DNA from: Serendipita indica DSM 11827
Lineage: Eukaryota; Basidiomycota; Agaricomycetes; Sebacinales; Serendipitaceae
Direction: 5' to 3'
Assembly: GCA_910890315.1 (NCBI GenBank)
Contig: CAJVGD010000001.1
Location: forward strand, 248,001-312,000
DNA length: 64,000 bases
In this document: positions 1 to 11,472 of the stretch, piece by piece
Position numbering within the stretch: the stretch's first letter is position 1
How the letters are laid out: each line of letters opens with the position of its first letter
Position numbers and translations under genes: made by a program
Notes under the pieces: model-generated
The model's database searches: none
The model's input: only the letters and a program-made list of their open reading frames with translations
What the model was told of the DNA's origin: nothing

Positions 1-625
1 GGCAGTTATGGCCGTCTGGGGGACAGAAAGCACGCCGTTCGCGCCGATGGTGACACCGTTAACGAGCCAATGGCGTGTAGGTCCGGGCGTGGAGAGTTTG
101 CCAATCGCTCCTGGATCGACCATGGCAAGGGTCTGGACAATAATTAGTTGGCAAAGTATTTTGATGCAAGCTCGACGTACGAAAAGGTCACCCAGCGACA
201 CGGAGGAGTTTGCTGGCGTAATGGTGATAGTAGGAACTGCCTGAGTGTCTAGAAATTGCTACAAGTTAGCCATTTGTTAACAATCCACGACGCAGGAAAT
301 TGTCCGTCGATACGTCCGTTTGGCTTGGCACAGCGCCTACGGCGAGCCGTGTGCCGCGTAGACGAACCAATCGTTTCAGGACGTTGAAACAACGTTTACA
401 CGCACCATTGACAGGGAGAAGAGTGCCAGCGCTGATGGGTTGACCGCCGTAGGACACGGTGAGGAATGCAAGTGGGTCAAAGCTTGCAAGGAGGTCCGGG
501 ACGAGATACGAATTGTCAAACTGAGCGTCGATGGACTGAACCTCGAGCTGAGGGTTGTTCGTCGTGTTTTGGGCACGGACGAGGGCAAAGGCGGAAAGGA
601 TCGTAAGAAGGCTTGTAGTCAGCAT
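1..625 (-). CDS. Secreted PEBP-like protein, 3' part outside the window
   Basis: I start at the ATG at 625 because it opens directly into a signal peptide (MLTTSLLTILSAFALVRAQ). An upstream in-frame methionine would bury that signal. Three exons fit in phase: 625-406, 248-181 and 132 to beyond position 1. The spliced protein reads a short N-terminal region with LTVSYGGQPISAG, then VPTITITPANSSVSLGDLF, then TLAMVDPGAIGK and THWLVNGVTIG. The AMVDP...HWLVNG arrangement is that of phosphatidylethanolamine-binding proteins (Tfs1/RKIP fold). The usual DPDAP ligand loop is altered to DPGAIG. In fungi such proteins may be secreted, and their ligands are mostly unknown. The C-terminal half lies beyond the left edge. 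It is transcribed away from the membrane-protein array that starts at 1,016. Confidence 0.65.
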
Positions 626-1015
626 TTTATACGAAGTTTTTTGTGAAGATGCTGGATAAGCTGGTGGAGATTTTGTGGACAAAGAAGGGGGGTGAGCTCC
701 AAAGCAAACAAGCGGTCGGGACCAAGAGTTGGCCCCCACCAAGCGCGCATTTACTGCCACCTAACACCGCTTTCTAATTCCGTATAACCCGTATAAACTT
801 ATGATTTATACTACACTCTGCACGTTGGAAACGTTGAAGTGTTCATCTCCGACATTATCGCAGATTTGATATCAAAGCATGTGGACTAATGTTCACACTT
901 GTGAAATTGTGAAAGATGGGAACAAAACACTTATGAACCTGGAAGCGCGGGCCCTGAACCAACGTAGCCATGGCTATCTCGTCTCGGGCTCAATTATGCG
1001 ACTCTTTCTCTCCCC
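626..1015. other. Divergent intergenic region
   Basis: This is the shared upstream region of the PEBP-like gene (minus) and the first array gene (plus). It is AT-richer than its neighbours (for example ttataccc and atgatttatac around 780-810). The short open frames at 879-1241 overlap the start of the next gene and show no protein-like features. Confidence 0.4.
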
Positions 1016-2168
1016 ATGCTTTCACTACCGCTACACCTGCTGGTGTGGTCGCTCGTATGGACAGTCAACGGCCAGAAGGATGGCGCACAGCAAGATGTTC
1101 AGTCACTCATTCTCAGAGGCCCACAAACCGCAAATTTCTGCGATTCTATCCATCTTTCGTGGGCTGGAGGTCAAGAACCATTCACAATCTTCACGGCTTT
1201 GGGCGACCCTAGCACAGATACGCTCGGCGGGGACGAGATAGAGTTTTATACAACTACAGATCAAACGGTCGACTTCACGATGAATTTTGGTATGTACTGA
1301 GCCCCGAGGACGGTTACATGCTCATAGATGCCTGTCTCTTTAGTCAACCCCGGTGACAGCATACGATTTCGCTTACAGGACGCTACAAACGCCACTACGA
1401 GTCTCTGTACGCAACTTCGTCTCACCGTACCCCCACTGAGCGTTCTAGGGACAACCATTACTGGAGATCCCGGTGCATTCGCGTGTGCTTTTGAACCACA
1501 TGGACCTTCCTCCAATGATGTATGTGATCGAGGGATATTGAACAATTTCTCAATACCTACAGGACAAACCAACAACTAAATCGAATGGGCCTTCACCGGC
1601 GCCGAACTCAATTCTACCCGATCCTTCAGTAGTCGATAATCCTCTTGGCCCTACTCCTACTCCTAATGTGAGAGGCAGCTCTGGTATATCGACGCAACAG
1701 GTGTCACCGAGTGCGACGGGCCAGAATGCCCAGTCTGCTCGAGGGAGTGGTTCCAACTCCATGCTACCATTACAGACAAATGAAGGCGATTCACCTGGTA
1801 ATGGCAACTCAGATCACCTCCCTCCCTCTGGATCTTCAGGGAGTCATTCAGGAGGAACACGATACTCAGTCGTCAGCGGAGTAACGGTTGCCACTATCGT
1901 CGAGTCTGCGACTCAGCAGCCTAGTAATTCAGCGCCGTGAGTACATTCTTTGTACATCTATTCATACTCTGAGGCCTTGGTGCTTAGTCTGCGCAACTCT
2001 TCCGCTGACGGACAGAACCCTATCCGGTTGTCAAAGCAAGCACTTGCAGTAATACTAGGAACGACGCTCACCGTTCTTGCTCTCCTTGGACCCCTGGCTT
2101 ATCTACGATGGAAGAAGGCGAAAAGACGACCCAAAAGCCTTAGTCTACTGACATCTCCTCTCACCTAA
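1016..2168 (+). CDS. Single-pass surface protein with Kre9/KNH-like ectodomain (array gene A)
   Basis: Four exons keep phase: 1016-1289, 1344-1519, 1563-1936 and 1988-2168, giving 334 aa. The protein has a signal peptide (MLSLPLHLLVWSLVWTVNGQ) and an ectodomain with FCDSIHLSWAGGQEPFTIF. A second conserved stretch, DSIRFRLQDATNATTSLC, follows. Next come a Ser/Gly/Pro-rich stalk, one membrane helix (ALAVILGTTLTVLALLGPLA) and a short basic tail (RWKKAKRRPK). The C...I.LSWAGG..PF core resembles the Kre9/KNH ectodomain of fungal Ser/Thr-rich wall and membrane proteins; that assignment is from the motif only. It is probably a cell-surface glycoprotein. It is the most diverged and shortest of the five tandem genes on this strand and lacks the long Ser/Thr-rich N-terminal extension of the other four. 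Confidence 0.75.
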
Positions 2169-2717
2169 GGGCTCGAGGTTATTCCAGATGGCGTCTACGA
2201 CCATGAAATCGTGCATTATATTTAACAAAGGTATCATAGTATGACCGCCTCTATGGCATGTATCTTATGTCTATCTACAACCACCAGCATTTTGTTCAGT
2301 CATCTCCTGTCACATTGAATATGAGAGTCATTGGATGGATCTTGGACCCTGCTTCATTGGCCAGATAACCGTTAAAGCGACATTCTTATCATCTACTACG
2401 ATGTCTATTCTTACTTTTCAATACTGTTCACTAGGCTTTGGTACTATCGCCGGACGAAATCGACTGTCTGCCCGTGTAGCCGTGTAGCCGGTCCCAATCC
2501 GAGACCTAGATGATGACAATGAGTTGTATTCAAGAGGGCAGCTGTGTAGTTTCGACTAGGTTGTTTAGCCTACGAGGCGATATGGACTAGCCGTAGAGGA
2601 CCCGCCGGTCGCTCTCTCGCCGGTCCGCCTACGTGACCCAAAATCCGATTCGGGGTAGATAAACAGACGGGAAAATGTGATTCCAAGTCAGTTGTGGAGA
2701 CTCAGAAAGCCCCTACA
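2169..2717 (+). other. Intergenic region between array genes A and B
   Basis: No gene is seen. Near 2,472-2,490 there is a short direct repeat of gtgtagcc. No clear TATA box was found upstream of gene B. Confidence 0.35.
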
Positions 2718-4555
2718 ATGCATCCGGCCACCTTGCTCTACCTGTTCTTCCTCTCTCTCACACGTCTGAGCGGGGCTCAGAATATCACTTCCATACGCAC
2801 ATTGGAGTCAACCGATGTGTCGACGAGCACACTACAATCTACGGATACTTCCTCATTTAGCTCAGAGGGCAGCCGACCACTCCTTTAGAGTCCACAGACA
2901 CAAGCAACTGGTCAACGATCACCTCCTCACCAAGTCTACCAACCTCCACTTCTACATCGGCGGACAACTTTACCTACATTGACTGGCACCCGAGTGGCAG
3001 CAATGAAATTCACTCCAGCGACGATGATATTCCAATCATCAACCCTGAAATCGCATCTTCTGGGACCAATGAAACGTTCAGTACTTCGTCGCTAGTGGCT
3101 CACGAACCCTGGCAGTCTAATGGCACCTGGAGCAAACCGCCTCCAGCTGGTGCCGACTTTCCATCCCAGCCCAACGCCACCGCGACGCTCTCCATCATTA
3201 CCAACGGTCCTGTCGCCCCGTGTGACCCTGTCGAAGTATGGTGGGCGGGTGGAGTTGGGCCGTTCGTAATTTATTACATGCCCTTGACTGTCAATCAAAG
3301 CATCGAAGATATCGACGCGAATACAACAGAATACTACGTATCCACAGAGCGGTCGTATGGGCCTATTCGTATAAAGCAATTAGGAGGTCAGTTTACAATG
3401 CAATGGCTCAGCCGTTTCTCACTTTCTGCAGATCCAAAGACGCGTGGTCTAACTAGAATACGGATTCAAGATTCCACAAATGAAAATACTATGACATGTC
3501 AGTCGTAAATTAGGTTATCAATACGTGAATCTAAAGCGTTCATAGGGTTCAGCAACACAGTCCCCCGGGTATATTTCCCTTGTACGTTCCCCATTGGTGG
3601 TAGTTCACCCCCGAGTACTCCGGTGCCAGTAATGGTGAGTGCATTAATTCGTATCTCATGATCGCTGCTGATTCAATGAATAGGATGCCACGACTGTCAA
3701 GCCTCCTTTAATCACCTTTCCTACCACCGAGCCTGGAGCAGAACCAACGACGGCTTTCATTGCTACAATCGATGGCACGCGGTCGACAATCATACCAACA
3801 TTTACATCGGAGGAGATACCGACGACTGGTATGCAACCAGGGGCCAGCGTAGCCAATATCATTGCCAATTCAGGAGCACCTCCCCAGCCAACTAGTAACG
3901 TGGCAAGCGAAAGCGTCGTCCATGGCCTGAATGGCAATTCTAACACCAATACACCGAGTAGTGAAACATTGGGCGGTGGTAGTGGCTCAAATGGAAGCTC
4001 CATTCCAACAGTGCCCAGTGGACATAGCAGTGCATATTCGACTTTGAATGGGAGTACTCTCCAAGGACTGGCCAGCATTGGGTCCAGCACTTCGAGTCTC
4101 GGAAACAAGCCAGCGAGCACTGGTGAAAGTACAATCAACACTACGGAATCTACCGAGAGCGAATATAGCGGGACAGCGGGTGACAGTATCTCCACCGGAA
4201 GCGCCAGTACTTCAAGTGCCCAGACCGGTTCCAGTGGCAGGCAGACTACGAGCAGTAGTCTTCCCTCGCAACATACCTCCCTACAAGTCGTTGATCAAGG
4301 AGTTACAAATGCTAGTGACAGGTGAGTCTAATCAGACCTGAAGGGATGTATTCTGACAGCGCTTCCAGGAACATCTCGACTGGAAATAGCAGCTATATTG
4401 TCGTGAAGATCTCCAAGCGAGTGTTCGCTGTCGTCATTTCACTGCTGGTTTGTGCCGTTATAGCGTGTGCTGGGTACGCCACCTATCGGTACCGCAAGAG
4501 GAGAATCCACAAGTCTGATTTGGACGTACACTCTTTTGATCCCTTTGCACCGTAA
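2718..4555 (+). CDS. Single-pass surface protein with Kre9/KNH-like ectodomain (array gene B), frame conflict near 2,817-2,888
   Basis: The ATG at 2718 opens a signal peptide (MHPATLLYLFFLSLTRLSGA). The first frame stops at 2888, while the rest continues in another frame. A 44-nt GT..AG intron at 2817-2860 would join the two frames in phase; otherwise this is a frameshift. Later introns are in phase and conserved with genes C-E: 3387-3431, 3498-3545, 3635-3683 and 4322-4368. The ectodomain core is CDPVEVWWAGGVGPFVIYY. It is followed by TRGLTRIRIQDSTNENTMT, then ATIDGTRSTIIPT, a Ser/Gly/Thr stalk, a membrane helix (VFAVVISLLVCAVIACAGYA) and a basic tail (RYRKRRIHK). It is a likely glycosylated surface protein. 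The 5' end needs transcript support. Confidence 0.7.
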
Positions 4556-5133
4556 TATTTGCATGTATATGTGTAACGTTATACTGTATCCATTTTGTAC
4601 AAATAGAAAATACAGGTTGGCTCCTCCCGCCCGTTACTGGCAGCCTGTCGAACGCGCATGGGGACCATCCTACGATGTGATAATGAGCGCAATATGACTC
4701 CTCTGACTGTCTATTGCAGGCTGGGTGCCAGTACCGAGAGGAGCGGGGCGCAGAAACGTCAACCATCTAGGAACGACAACCGTTGACCAAGTCTAAAGAC
4801 AGGAGTGAGCATAAGGTGACTTTGATTGCGCACCACGGGCTAGGTGCCAGTACCGGGCGCGACGCCTCGTCGTCAACCATCGACGCCAAAAAGCCGTGCA
4901 GCCGTCTACAACCCGACGAGGAGAGGAGAGCAAAAATCCTATTCAGATGATGGCGGCGCATACTCGACTCCCTCACGAGCAAGGGTTTGCCGCCCAGAAT
5001 CCGCTCGGACCCAACGATGGCCGGTCCATCTATAGCGGCCAGGTCCATACGCCACTACGTAGATAAATACCTGGCATGGATTGGTTCGAGTTTCCTTGTC
5101 ACGACTTGCAACGAATACAACCCCTCGAGCAGG
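4556..5133 (+). repeat. Upstream part of the tandem-duplicated unit (gene C flank)
   Basis: This stretch is related to the DNA before genes D and E. The block at about 5,010-5,136 (gacccaacga ... gataaatacctgg ... cacgac ... gagcaggatgcac) recurs at about 7,529-7,655 and 9,997-10,108. A more distal block around 4,637 (ctggcagcctgtcga) recurs at about 7,283 and 9,763. The conserved gataaatacc in two copies may serve as a TATA-like element. That role is inferred. Confidence 0.6.
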
Positions 5134-6999
5134 ATGCACCGCGGAACCCTCCTTTACTCTCTTCTTGCGATGCTCCTCTCGTATGTGCATCTGAGCACTG
5201 CTCAGAACGATGCTTCGATAAGTACATTGGGGCAAAGCGAATCCACGACGACCATTTCAGTGCCTGAAGACCCATCTTCTGCCCTCAGCTCGTTTACAGA
5301 ATCACTGCCAACGGAAACCACAGAAACGTCCACAATCACTTTACCACCCCAATTCGTTCCTACTTACTTGCCTACCCTAACCATTGATGAGCACGACCTT
5401 CTTTGGTCGACTGATGGCGACCTACCCTTGACTGTTCTGGACGAAGGGACGGGTAACGAGTCGACTACGGATCCCACACCTATGCCCCTCGATGAATGGA
5501 GTTCCTGGGTACCCGACAACAATACATGGTCCACTCCGCCTCCTCCATCTGCCAATCTACCGACGCCCCCAAGTTCTGCATCAACTCTTTCCATCTACGC
5601 CGATGGACCAGTGACATACTGCAAGACCATCAATGTATGGTGGGCTGGAGGTGTTTCACCCTTCAGCCTTTATTACATGCTATTGGAACCGAATCAAACT
5701 GTCAACGACTATACGGTCGAGTATACCGTTACTACAAAGGCGTCATATGGTCCTATCTATATAGTGCAATTGGGTGGTAAGTCTTCCCTCTGTGGATGAT
5801 GAAACCGTCCTAACAGATCATCAGATTCAGATATGCAAATGGGCCAAAAACGGCGTGGTTTGACAAGAATTCGAATTGAAGATGCCACCGGTACTAGCAA
5901 AATGACTTGTGAGTAAACCTTGACCCTTGACCATTCTCATCTCAACCCATTTCAGGGGTCCAAAATCTCGAACCAGAGTTACACCTCCCTTGTGGAGCCG
6001 TTTTCGGAGCAATCACCCCGAAGCCACCGCAAAGCGTAAGTACGAGGCTCGTCTACTAGGTGCAAATACTTACATAGGAATTAGACCGCGTCTACCGTCA
6101 AGTTTGACGACTATACCACTGTCGGGGGCGGAACTCACTTGACAACAGTGATGATCGCCACGATTGATGGCCAACCAACGACAATCTTCCCAAATGTCAT
6201 CCAGGGAACTAAACCGAGTGACGTTGCTCAGCCTGGCCCAAATGTCTCCACCGGGTCGGGAGCGCCGCCTCGGCAAACTGGTGGCATGCAGAGTGGGCCA
6301 GTCGTACATGGTGCGGGTAGTGACGTGAATGTCAACAGTGAAGGTGGCGGTACGCCAGGTGGGAACACACCAGGTGGCAGCAATTCTTTCAATGGAAACA
6401 CGCCAGTATCCAGCAACGCTACATCAAATCCTCAACCAGGTGGGGCGGACGCACCCGAAACCGACGTGCAAGGTCCTGTTCATTCGATTGCAACTGGCGG
6501 ATCAGGATCAACAAGTACAGGGTCCATTCATGGTCAAGCTCCCAACTCGGCCCTCCATTCTAGTAGCCACAGAAGCTTAAGCGTAGCTTCGAATAGCCTT
6601 ACACGCAATAATAGCAACGTCAGTGGAACGAGCCACAGCCGTTCTCTGCGCAATACAAGCCAGTCAAGCACAACCGACGACCAAGCTTCGAGCATCATTC
6701 GCAGTGACGAACCAGCGAGCAGTAGTGCTTCTTCCTCCTCTTCTAATATTGTTGCAGGTGTTGCAAACGTTACTGAACAGTGAGTGTTTTCGTCCCCTAC
6801 CTCTTGCATACGCTAAACAATGATTCCCAGAAATGGCTCTGGAAATGAAAATTACATCGTCGTGAAGGTCTCCAAGCGAGTGTTTGCGCTCACCGTTGCC
6901 CTACTCGCCTCTGCGGTTCTAGCCTGTGCAGGGTTCGCCTTTTTCCTCCATCGCAAGAAAAGATTCCGCAGATCGGAATCTCATGATCACTTATTTTGA
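5134..6999 (+). CDS. Single-pass surface protein with Kre9/KNH-like ectodomain (array gene C, intact)
   Basis: Five exons are in phase: 5134-5776, 5825-5908, 5956-6035, 6085-6779 and 6831-6999, giving 556 aa. The start opens a signal peptide (MHRGTLLYSLLAMLLSYVHL). A Ser/Thr/Pro-rich region leads to the ectodomain core CKTINVWWAGGVSPFSLYYM and YGPIYIVQLGG. Then follow RRGLTRIRIEDATG, ITPKPPQS, TVKFDDYTTVGGG and MIATIDGQPTTIFP, all of which recur in D and E. A long Gly/Ser/Asn stalk precedes the membrane helix (FALTVALLASAVLACAGFAF) and the tail FLHRKKRFRR. This is the best reference copy of the array, because every exon is open and all domains are present. Function is unknown; a wall-linked or sensor-like surface protein is a guess. 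Confidence 0.8.
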
Positions 7000-7651
7000 T
7001 ATGCATTCCTCGGTACTTGACCTTCGTGTAATCTTATCTTGTATTTAGTTTCATGAGCAATGCCTCATGCACGACCATTTGTTTGATATACCAAAAGTTG
7101 TTGTTTTCGTAGCTCCCGCCAGATGTAAGGAAATCATCAGAGGGATGATAGCCATTATGGGACAAAATCGAAACTATCTGCTTTGGATGCACCTTTAGCA
7201 CACTCGTCCGTAATGTTGGAGATACATTGTACCATATGGCAATGTTTGGTGTTGCCCTGCAGGTTGAATCCTTCCATCGTTACTGGCAGCCTGTCGAGTA
7301 TGGACGACAACCGTTGGTCAATTCTCAAAGTTGAAATAGACGCAAATTGACCTTGGTGTGACTGTCCAACCCAGGGCTGGGTGCCAGAATGCCCAACATT
7401 CACTATTGAAGAAGAAAAGCCGTATATCCGGTTACAACCCGACGAAAAGCGCGCTTTGAGATAATCCTATGCAAGAGGGTGGTTGGACCCTGACTCTTCT
7501 GACTGTCCAAGGGATTACCGTATGGGACCCGTTCGGACCCAACGACGCCCGGTCCATCTAGATCCATAGACCACCACGGTGATAAATACCTGACATGGAT
7601 TAATTCGAAAACCCTTGTCACGACTTGTAACGAATACGACCCCCGAGCAGG
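7000..7651 (+). repeat. 3' flank of gene C and duplicated upstream unit of gene D
   Basis: The 3' flank of gene C at about 7,010-7,115 (cctcggtacttg, tgtatttagtttcatgagca, gctcccgccagatgta) is matched closely at about 11,425-11,540 after gene E and more weakly after gene D. The second half (about 7,260-7,651) is the upstream repeat of gene D, similar to the segment before gene C. No other gene is seen. Confidence 0.6.
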
Positions 7652-9424
7652 ATGCACCGTACAACGCTCCTTTATTATCTTCTCGCGATGCTCCTCTCGG
7701 GTATACGTCTGGGCAACGCTCAGAACGATGCTTCGATGAGCATGTCGGAGCAAAGCGAGTCGTCGACGACCGCTCTAACACCTGAGTGTCCATTCCTTAC
7801 CCTCAGCTCGCAGTTGGACGACAGTTCGAGCATGGAATCGCAACCGACGGAAACCACCACAACACCACTCGGGCCATTCTCGACTTGCACTCTTCCCAAC
7901 ACCATACCCGAGCAGTCCTTAACAAAGGAATTGTCGTCGGCTAATGACATTCCAACTTTGACTGAAGCTCCAACCTCGACCATTTCAGGTGGTCCTGTGG
8001 ATGGATGGGGGACTCCAGATCCTACACTCTCTCCCGTAGATGGCAGCAATTATACTTGGACCTATCCTCCTCCTCCCTCTGCCAATTTACCATCGCCACC
8101 GAATTCTACATCAACCCTTTCTCTCTATGCGGATGGTCCAGTGTCATTCTGCAGTCCTATCAACGTATGGTGGGCAGGTGGCGTGTCACCGTATACCCTT
8201 TATTATATGCTCCTGGATCCAGGCCAAACATTCAGTGACTATACATATGAGCATATAGTTTCAACGCAGAATTCATACGGTCCCATATCTATAGTGCAGT
8301 TGGGCGGTAAGTTCCTCCCTTCGGCTGGTCATCAGTCCTGACGCAGCTTTAGACAAAGAAATGCGAGATGGCAAACGACCGCGTGGGTTAACAAGAATTA
8401 GAATTGAAGACGCCACTGGAACTAGCGCAATGGCCTGTGGGTGACCTTCGCCTGCCCTTCTTTATCGTCAGCTAAACCGCTTACAGGGGTTCAAAATCGT
8501 GAACTAGTGCCAGGAACGCGTTGCCCATTCGAAATTGGAGGTTACACGCCAAAGCCACCGACCGTATGTACAACGCGATTCTCCCCAGGCTGGTACTCAC
8601 ACGTCCGTCAGATTCCAACAACAGTTAAGTTTGATGATTATACTACTGTAGGAAGTGGAGTTCAGATTACGACGGTAATGGTGGCCACGATTGATGGTCA
8701 GCCAACGACAATTTTCCCAACCGTCATCCAAGGATTGAGCGCTCAGCCCGGTCCGAATCCTTCTCTTGCAGCGCCGCCGCGTCCAACTGGTGGCATGCAG
8801 AGTGGGTCCATCGTGCACGGTTCAAACGGGGAAGTGAATGTCAACAACAACCCTGCATCAAATGGCAACTCTCAATCAGGCGGACAAGGCACGCCGGGAC
8901 CATAGTACAGGGTTCTGGACATTCGAGTGTGCAAAGTGGATCAGGAGCAACAAACACCGGGCCTATTCGTGGCCAAGCTTTCGACTCGGCTTCAAATCCG
9001 AGCAGCCAGGGAAGCTCGACAGACGGAACTTCGAGGAGCTTTGTGTCTAACAGCGGCGTCAGTGCCACGAGCCGCAACAGTTCTATCCGCAACACAATAG
9101 ATGGTCAAGCTTCAAGCACAGTTCATAGGGACGAAGTCATGAGCATTAATGCTTTGTCATCCTCTTCCACTATTGTTGTGGGTGTTGCAAATGCTACTGA
9201 ACAGTGAGTGTTTTCGTCCCTCTACCTCTTGTATATGCTCAATGGTATTTCCTAGAACTGGCTCTGGAAAGAATGATTATATTGTTATGAAGCTCTCCAA
9301 GCGGGTGTTTGCTCTCATTGTTGCCTTACTAGTCTCGGCGGTTCTAGCCTGCGCAGGGTTTGCCTTATTCCTTCATCGCAAGAAACGCCGCCGCAAGTCG
9401 GATTCCCAGGTCCACTTTTTCTGA
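7652..9424 (+). pseudogene. Array gene D: Kre9/KNH-like surface protein broken by a 1-nt deletion
   Basis: The start opens a signal peptide (MHRTTLLYYLLAMLLSGIRL). Exons 7652-8306, 8353-8436 and 8487-8563 and the beginning of exon 4 (from 8612) are in phase and match C and E. The core CSPINVWWAGGVSPYTLYYM and the motif ATIDGQPTTIFPTVIQG are present. Around 8,897 the sequence reads gggaccatag where gene E reads ggaaccatcg, one base fewer. The frame therefore stops at 8905 after a predicted 369 aa. The downstream frame (stalk ending near 9205, then exon 5 with LSKRVFALIVALLVSAVLAC and tail HRKKRRRKS to 9424) is otherwise open. The break is thus recent, polymorphic or a sequencing error. If real, the product would be secreted rather than membrane-bound. 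Confidence 0.7.
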
Positions 9425-10104
9425 CATGCACACACTTGGTACTTGAACCCCCTAGGTGTGACCTTCTCGTGTACATACTTTCATGGGCAATGTCTCAAGT
9501 ACAATCATTCGTTTGATATGCCCAAACCCTCTGAAATGATGACTACGAGATTGATGTTCACTGAGAAAGAGAACATGCAGAAGTAATTAGTTATCCTCGA
9601 CTGGAAATGTCTGAGGCTTCAAGCGAAACTACACGGAGCAACTTCTGAGTAATCTATTCAAATGATACTTCTATTGATTTCCGGATCTTGCGATATTGGT
9701 AACTTTATACTGTCTTGCTCTCGAATATTTGGTGTCACCTCGCAAGTTGGTTTCCCCCTCACTGGCAGCCTCCGAACATGGACGACAACCACTGACCAAT
9801 TCTCAGGGTAAAATGAACGCAAAATTGTCCTTGGTATGATTGTCCATTACAGGCAGGGGTAAAGCAGGGACCAGGCGTGTCAGACCGTCGCATCAAGGGA
9901 AGCCGTGCGCAACCGCTTGCAACCCGACAACAGGCGCGTTGAGAGCACATGGATGGACTTTAATGCCCTGACTGAGCAAGGAATCACCGAAGGGAATCCC
10001 TTTTGGACCCAATGACGCCCAGATCTATACGCCATTTTGCATACAAAAACATGCCATGGATTCATTCGAGACTTTCTGTCACGACTTTCCGACCTCCGAG
10101 CAGG
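9425..10104 (+). repeat. 3' flank of gene D and duplicated upstream unit of gene E
   Basis: Near 9,480-9,525 there is a diverged copy of the tail flank (tcatgggcaatgtctcaag ... cgtttgatatgcc). From about 9,745 the upstream repeat of the array begins (cactggcagcctccgaac, then gacgacaaccactgaccaa). The TATA-like gataaatacc of the C and D copies has decayed here to catacaaaaac. No other gene is seen. Confidence 0.55.
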
Positions 10105-11472
10105 ATGCACTGTGCAGCACTTGTATGCTTTTTCTTTGCGGTGCTCTTCTCGTGTGTACATCCAGCCCATGCTCATGATGGTACTCCAACAAGTATATCG
10201 GAGCAAAATGAGGCTTTGGCGACCATTCTGCTGCCTGAGCGCACATTCCCCGCCCTCCACGCACGGATAGACGACTCGAACACGGAATCGCAACCGACGG
10301 GAACCATTGAAGAGGAAGACCCGTCTTTCGACGAGGTAGATGGTGATAACAGTTGGCCCTGCCCACCTGCTGAATCTGCCAATTTACTATCACCGCCGAA
10401 TTCTACATCGACACTTTCTCTCTATGCGCATGGCCCAGTGATATACTGCAACCCTATCTGCGTACGTTGGGCGGGTGGTGTGTCACCGTATACCCTTTAT
10501 TATATGCTCCTGGAACCCGGCCAAACCTTTAGCGACTATACATACGAATATATAGTTTCTACTCAGCGGTCGTACGGCCCCGTAGCTATAGTACAATTGG
10601 GTGGTGAGTTTCTCTCGCCGAGATAATCATCAAATAATCCTAATTCATCTTCAGACCAAGACATGCGCCTAGGCAGGAAACAACGTGGTTTGACAAGAAT
10701 TCGAATTGAAGATGCCACGGGTACTAGCGAAATGGCCTGTGAGTGACAATCACAAGCCTCTCGTTATCATTAGCTAATTCACACTTAGGGGTTCAAAACC
10801 TTGAACGAAAGCCAGGGACGGGTTGTCTGGGTTCTATCGGAGGTCACACTCCAAAGCCACCGACCGTAAGTGCGAGGCAAGTCTTTCTTACACTGGCACT
10901 CACACGGCAATTAGGTTTCATCCACGGTCAAGTTTGATGGTTATACAACTGTCGGAAGTGGACCCCAGAGGACGACGGCAATGGTGGCTACGATTGACGG
11001 CCAACCAACTACAATCTTTCCAACAGTACCTCTGGGATTGAGGCCGAGTGTAAGCGCTCAACCTGGCCCAGATCCTTCTTTTGCAGCGCCGCCCCGTCCA
11101 ACTGGTGTTATGCCGACTGGGAGTGCCGTAGGCGGTTCTAACGGTGAAATAAATGCCAGCAACAGTGATGCACCAAATGGCAACCCTCAACTGGGTGGAC
11201 AAGGTTTGCCCGGAACCATCGTACGGGACTCCGAGTATTCGAGTGAACACAGTGGGTCAGGAGCAACAAACACCGCGTCCATTCATGGCCAAGCTTTCAA
11301 TTCGGCATCCAATCCGACCAACCGCGGGGGCTCGGCTAGTATAGCTTCGAGTAGCCTTACACCCAATGACAATAGCAGTGGGACGAGCCGCAGCAGTTCT
11401 ACCCACAACAGCGTATACTCTCTCGGTACTTCCTTAGTTCTAAGTAACCTTATTGTGTATTTAGTTTCATGA
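10105..11472 (+). CDS. Array gene E: Kre9/KNH-like surface protein that has lost its membrane exon
   Basis: Four exons are in phase: 10105-10603, 10655-10738, 10789-10865 and 10915-11472, giving 405 aa. It has a signal peptide (MHCAALVCFFFAVLFSCVHP), the core CNPICVRWAGGVSPYTLYYM, and the conserved TRIRIEDATG, HTPKPPT, TVKFDGYTTVGSG and ATIDGQPTTIFPT motifs. In the stalk, homology to genes C and D stops at about 11,415. The sequence then continues with DNA matching the 3' flank of gene C. About 350 bp containing the stalk end, the last intron and the membrane exon are therefore missing. The new C-terminus, VYSLGTSLVLSNLIVYLVS, is moderately hydrophobic. The protein may be secreted or weakly tail-anchored; this is not known. 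Confidence 0.7.

Noticed and set aside
8899-8940. A short intron rescuing array gene D
   Set aside because: A GT..AG segment would restore the frame but is only about 32 nt, shorter than any other intron here. The homologous base is simply missing compared with gene E.
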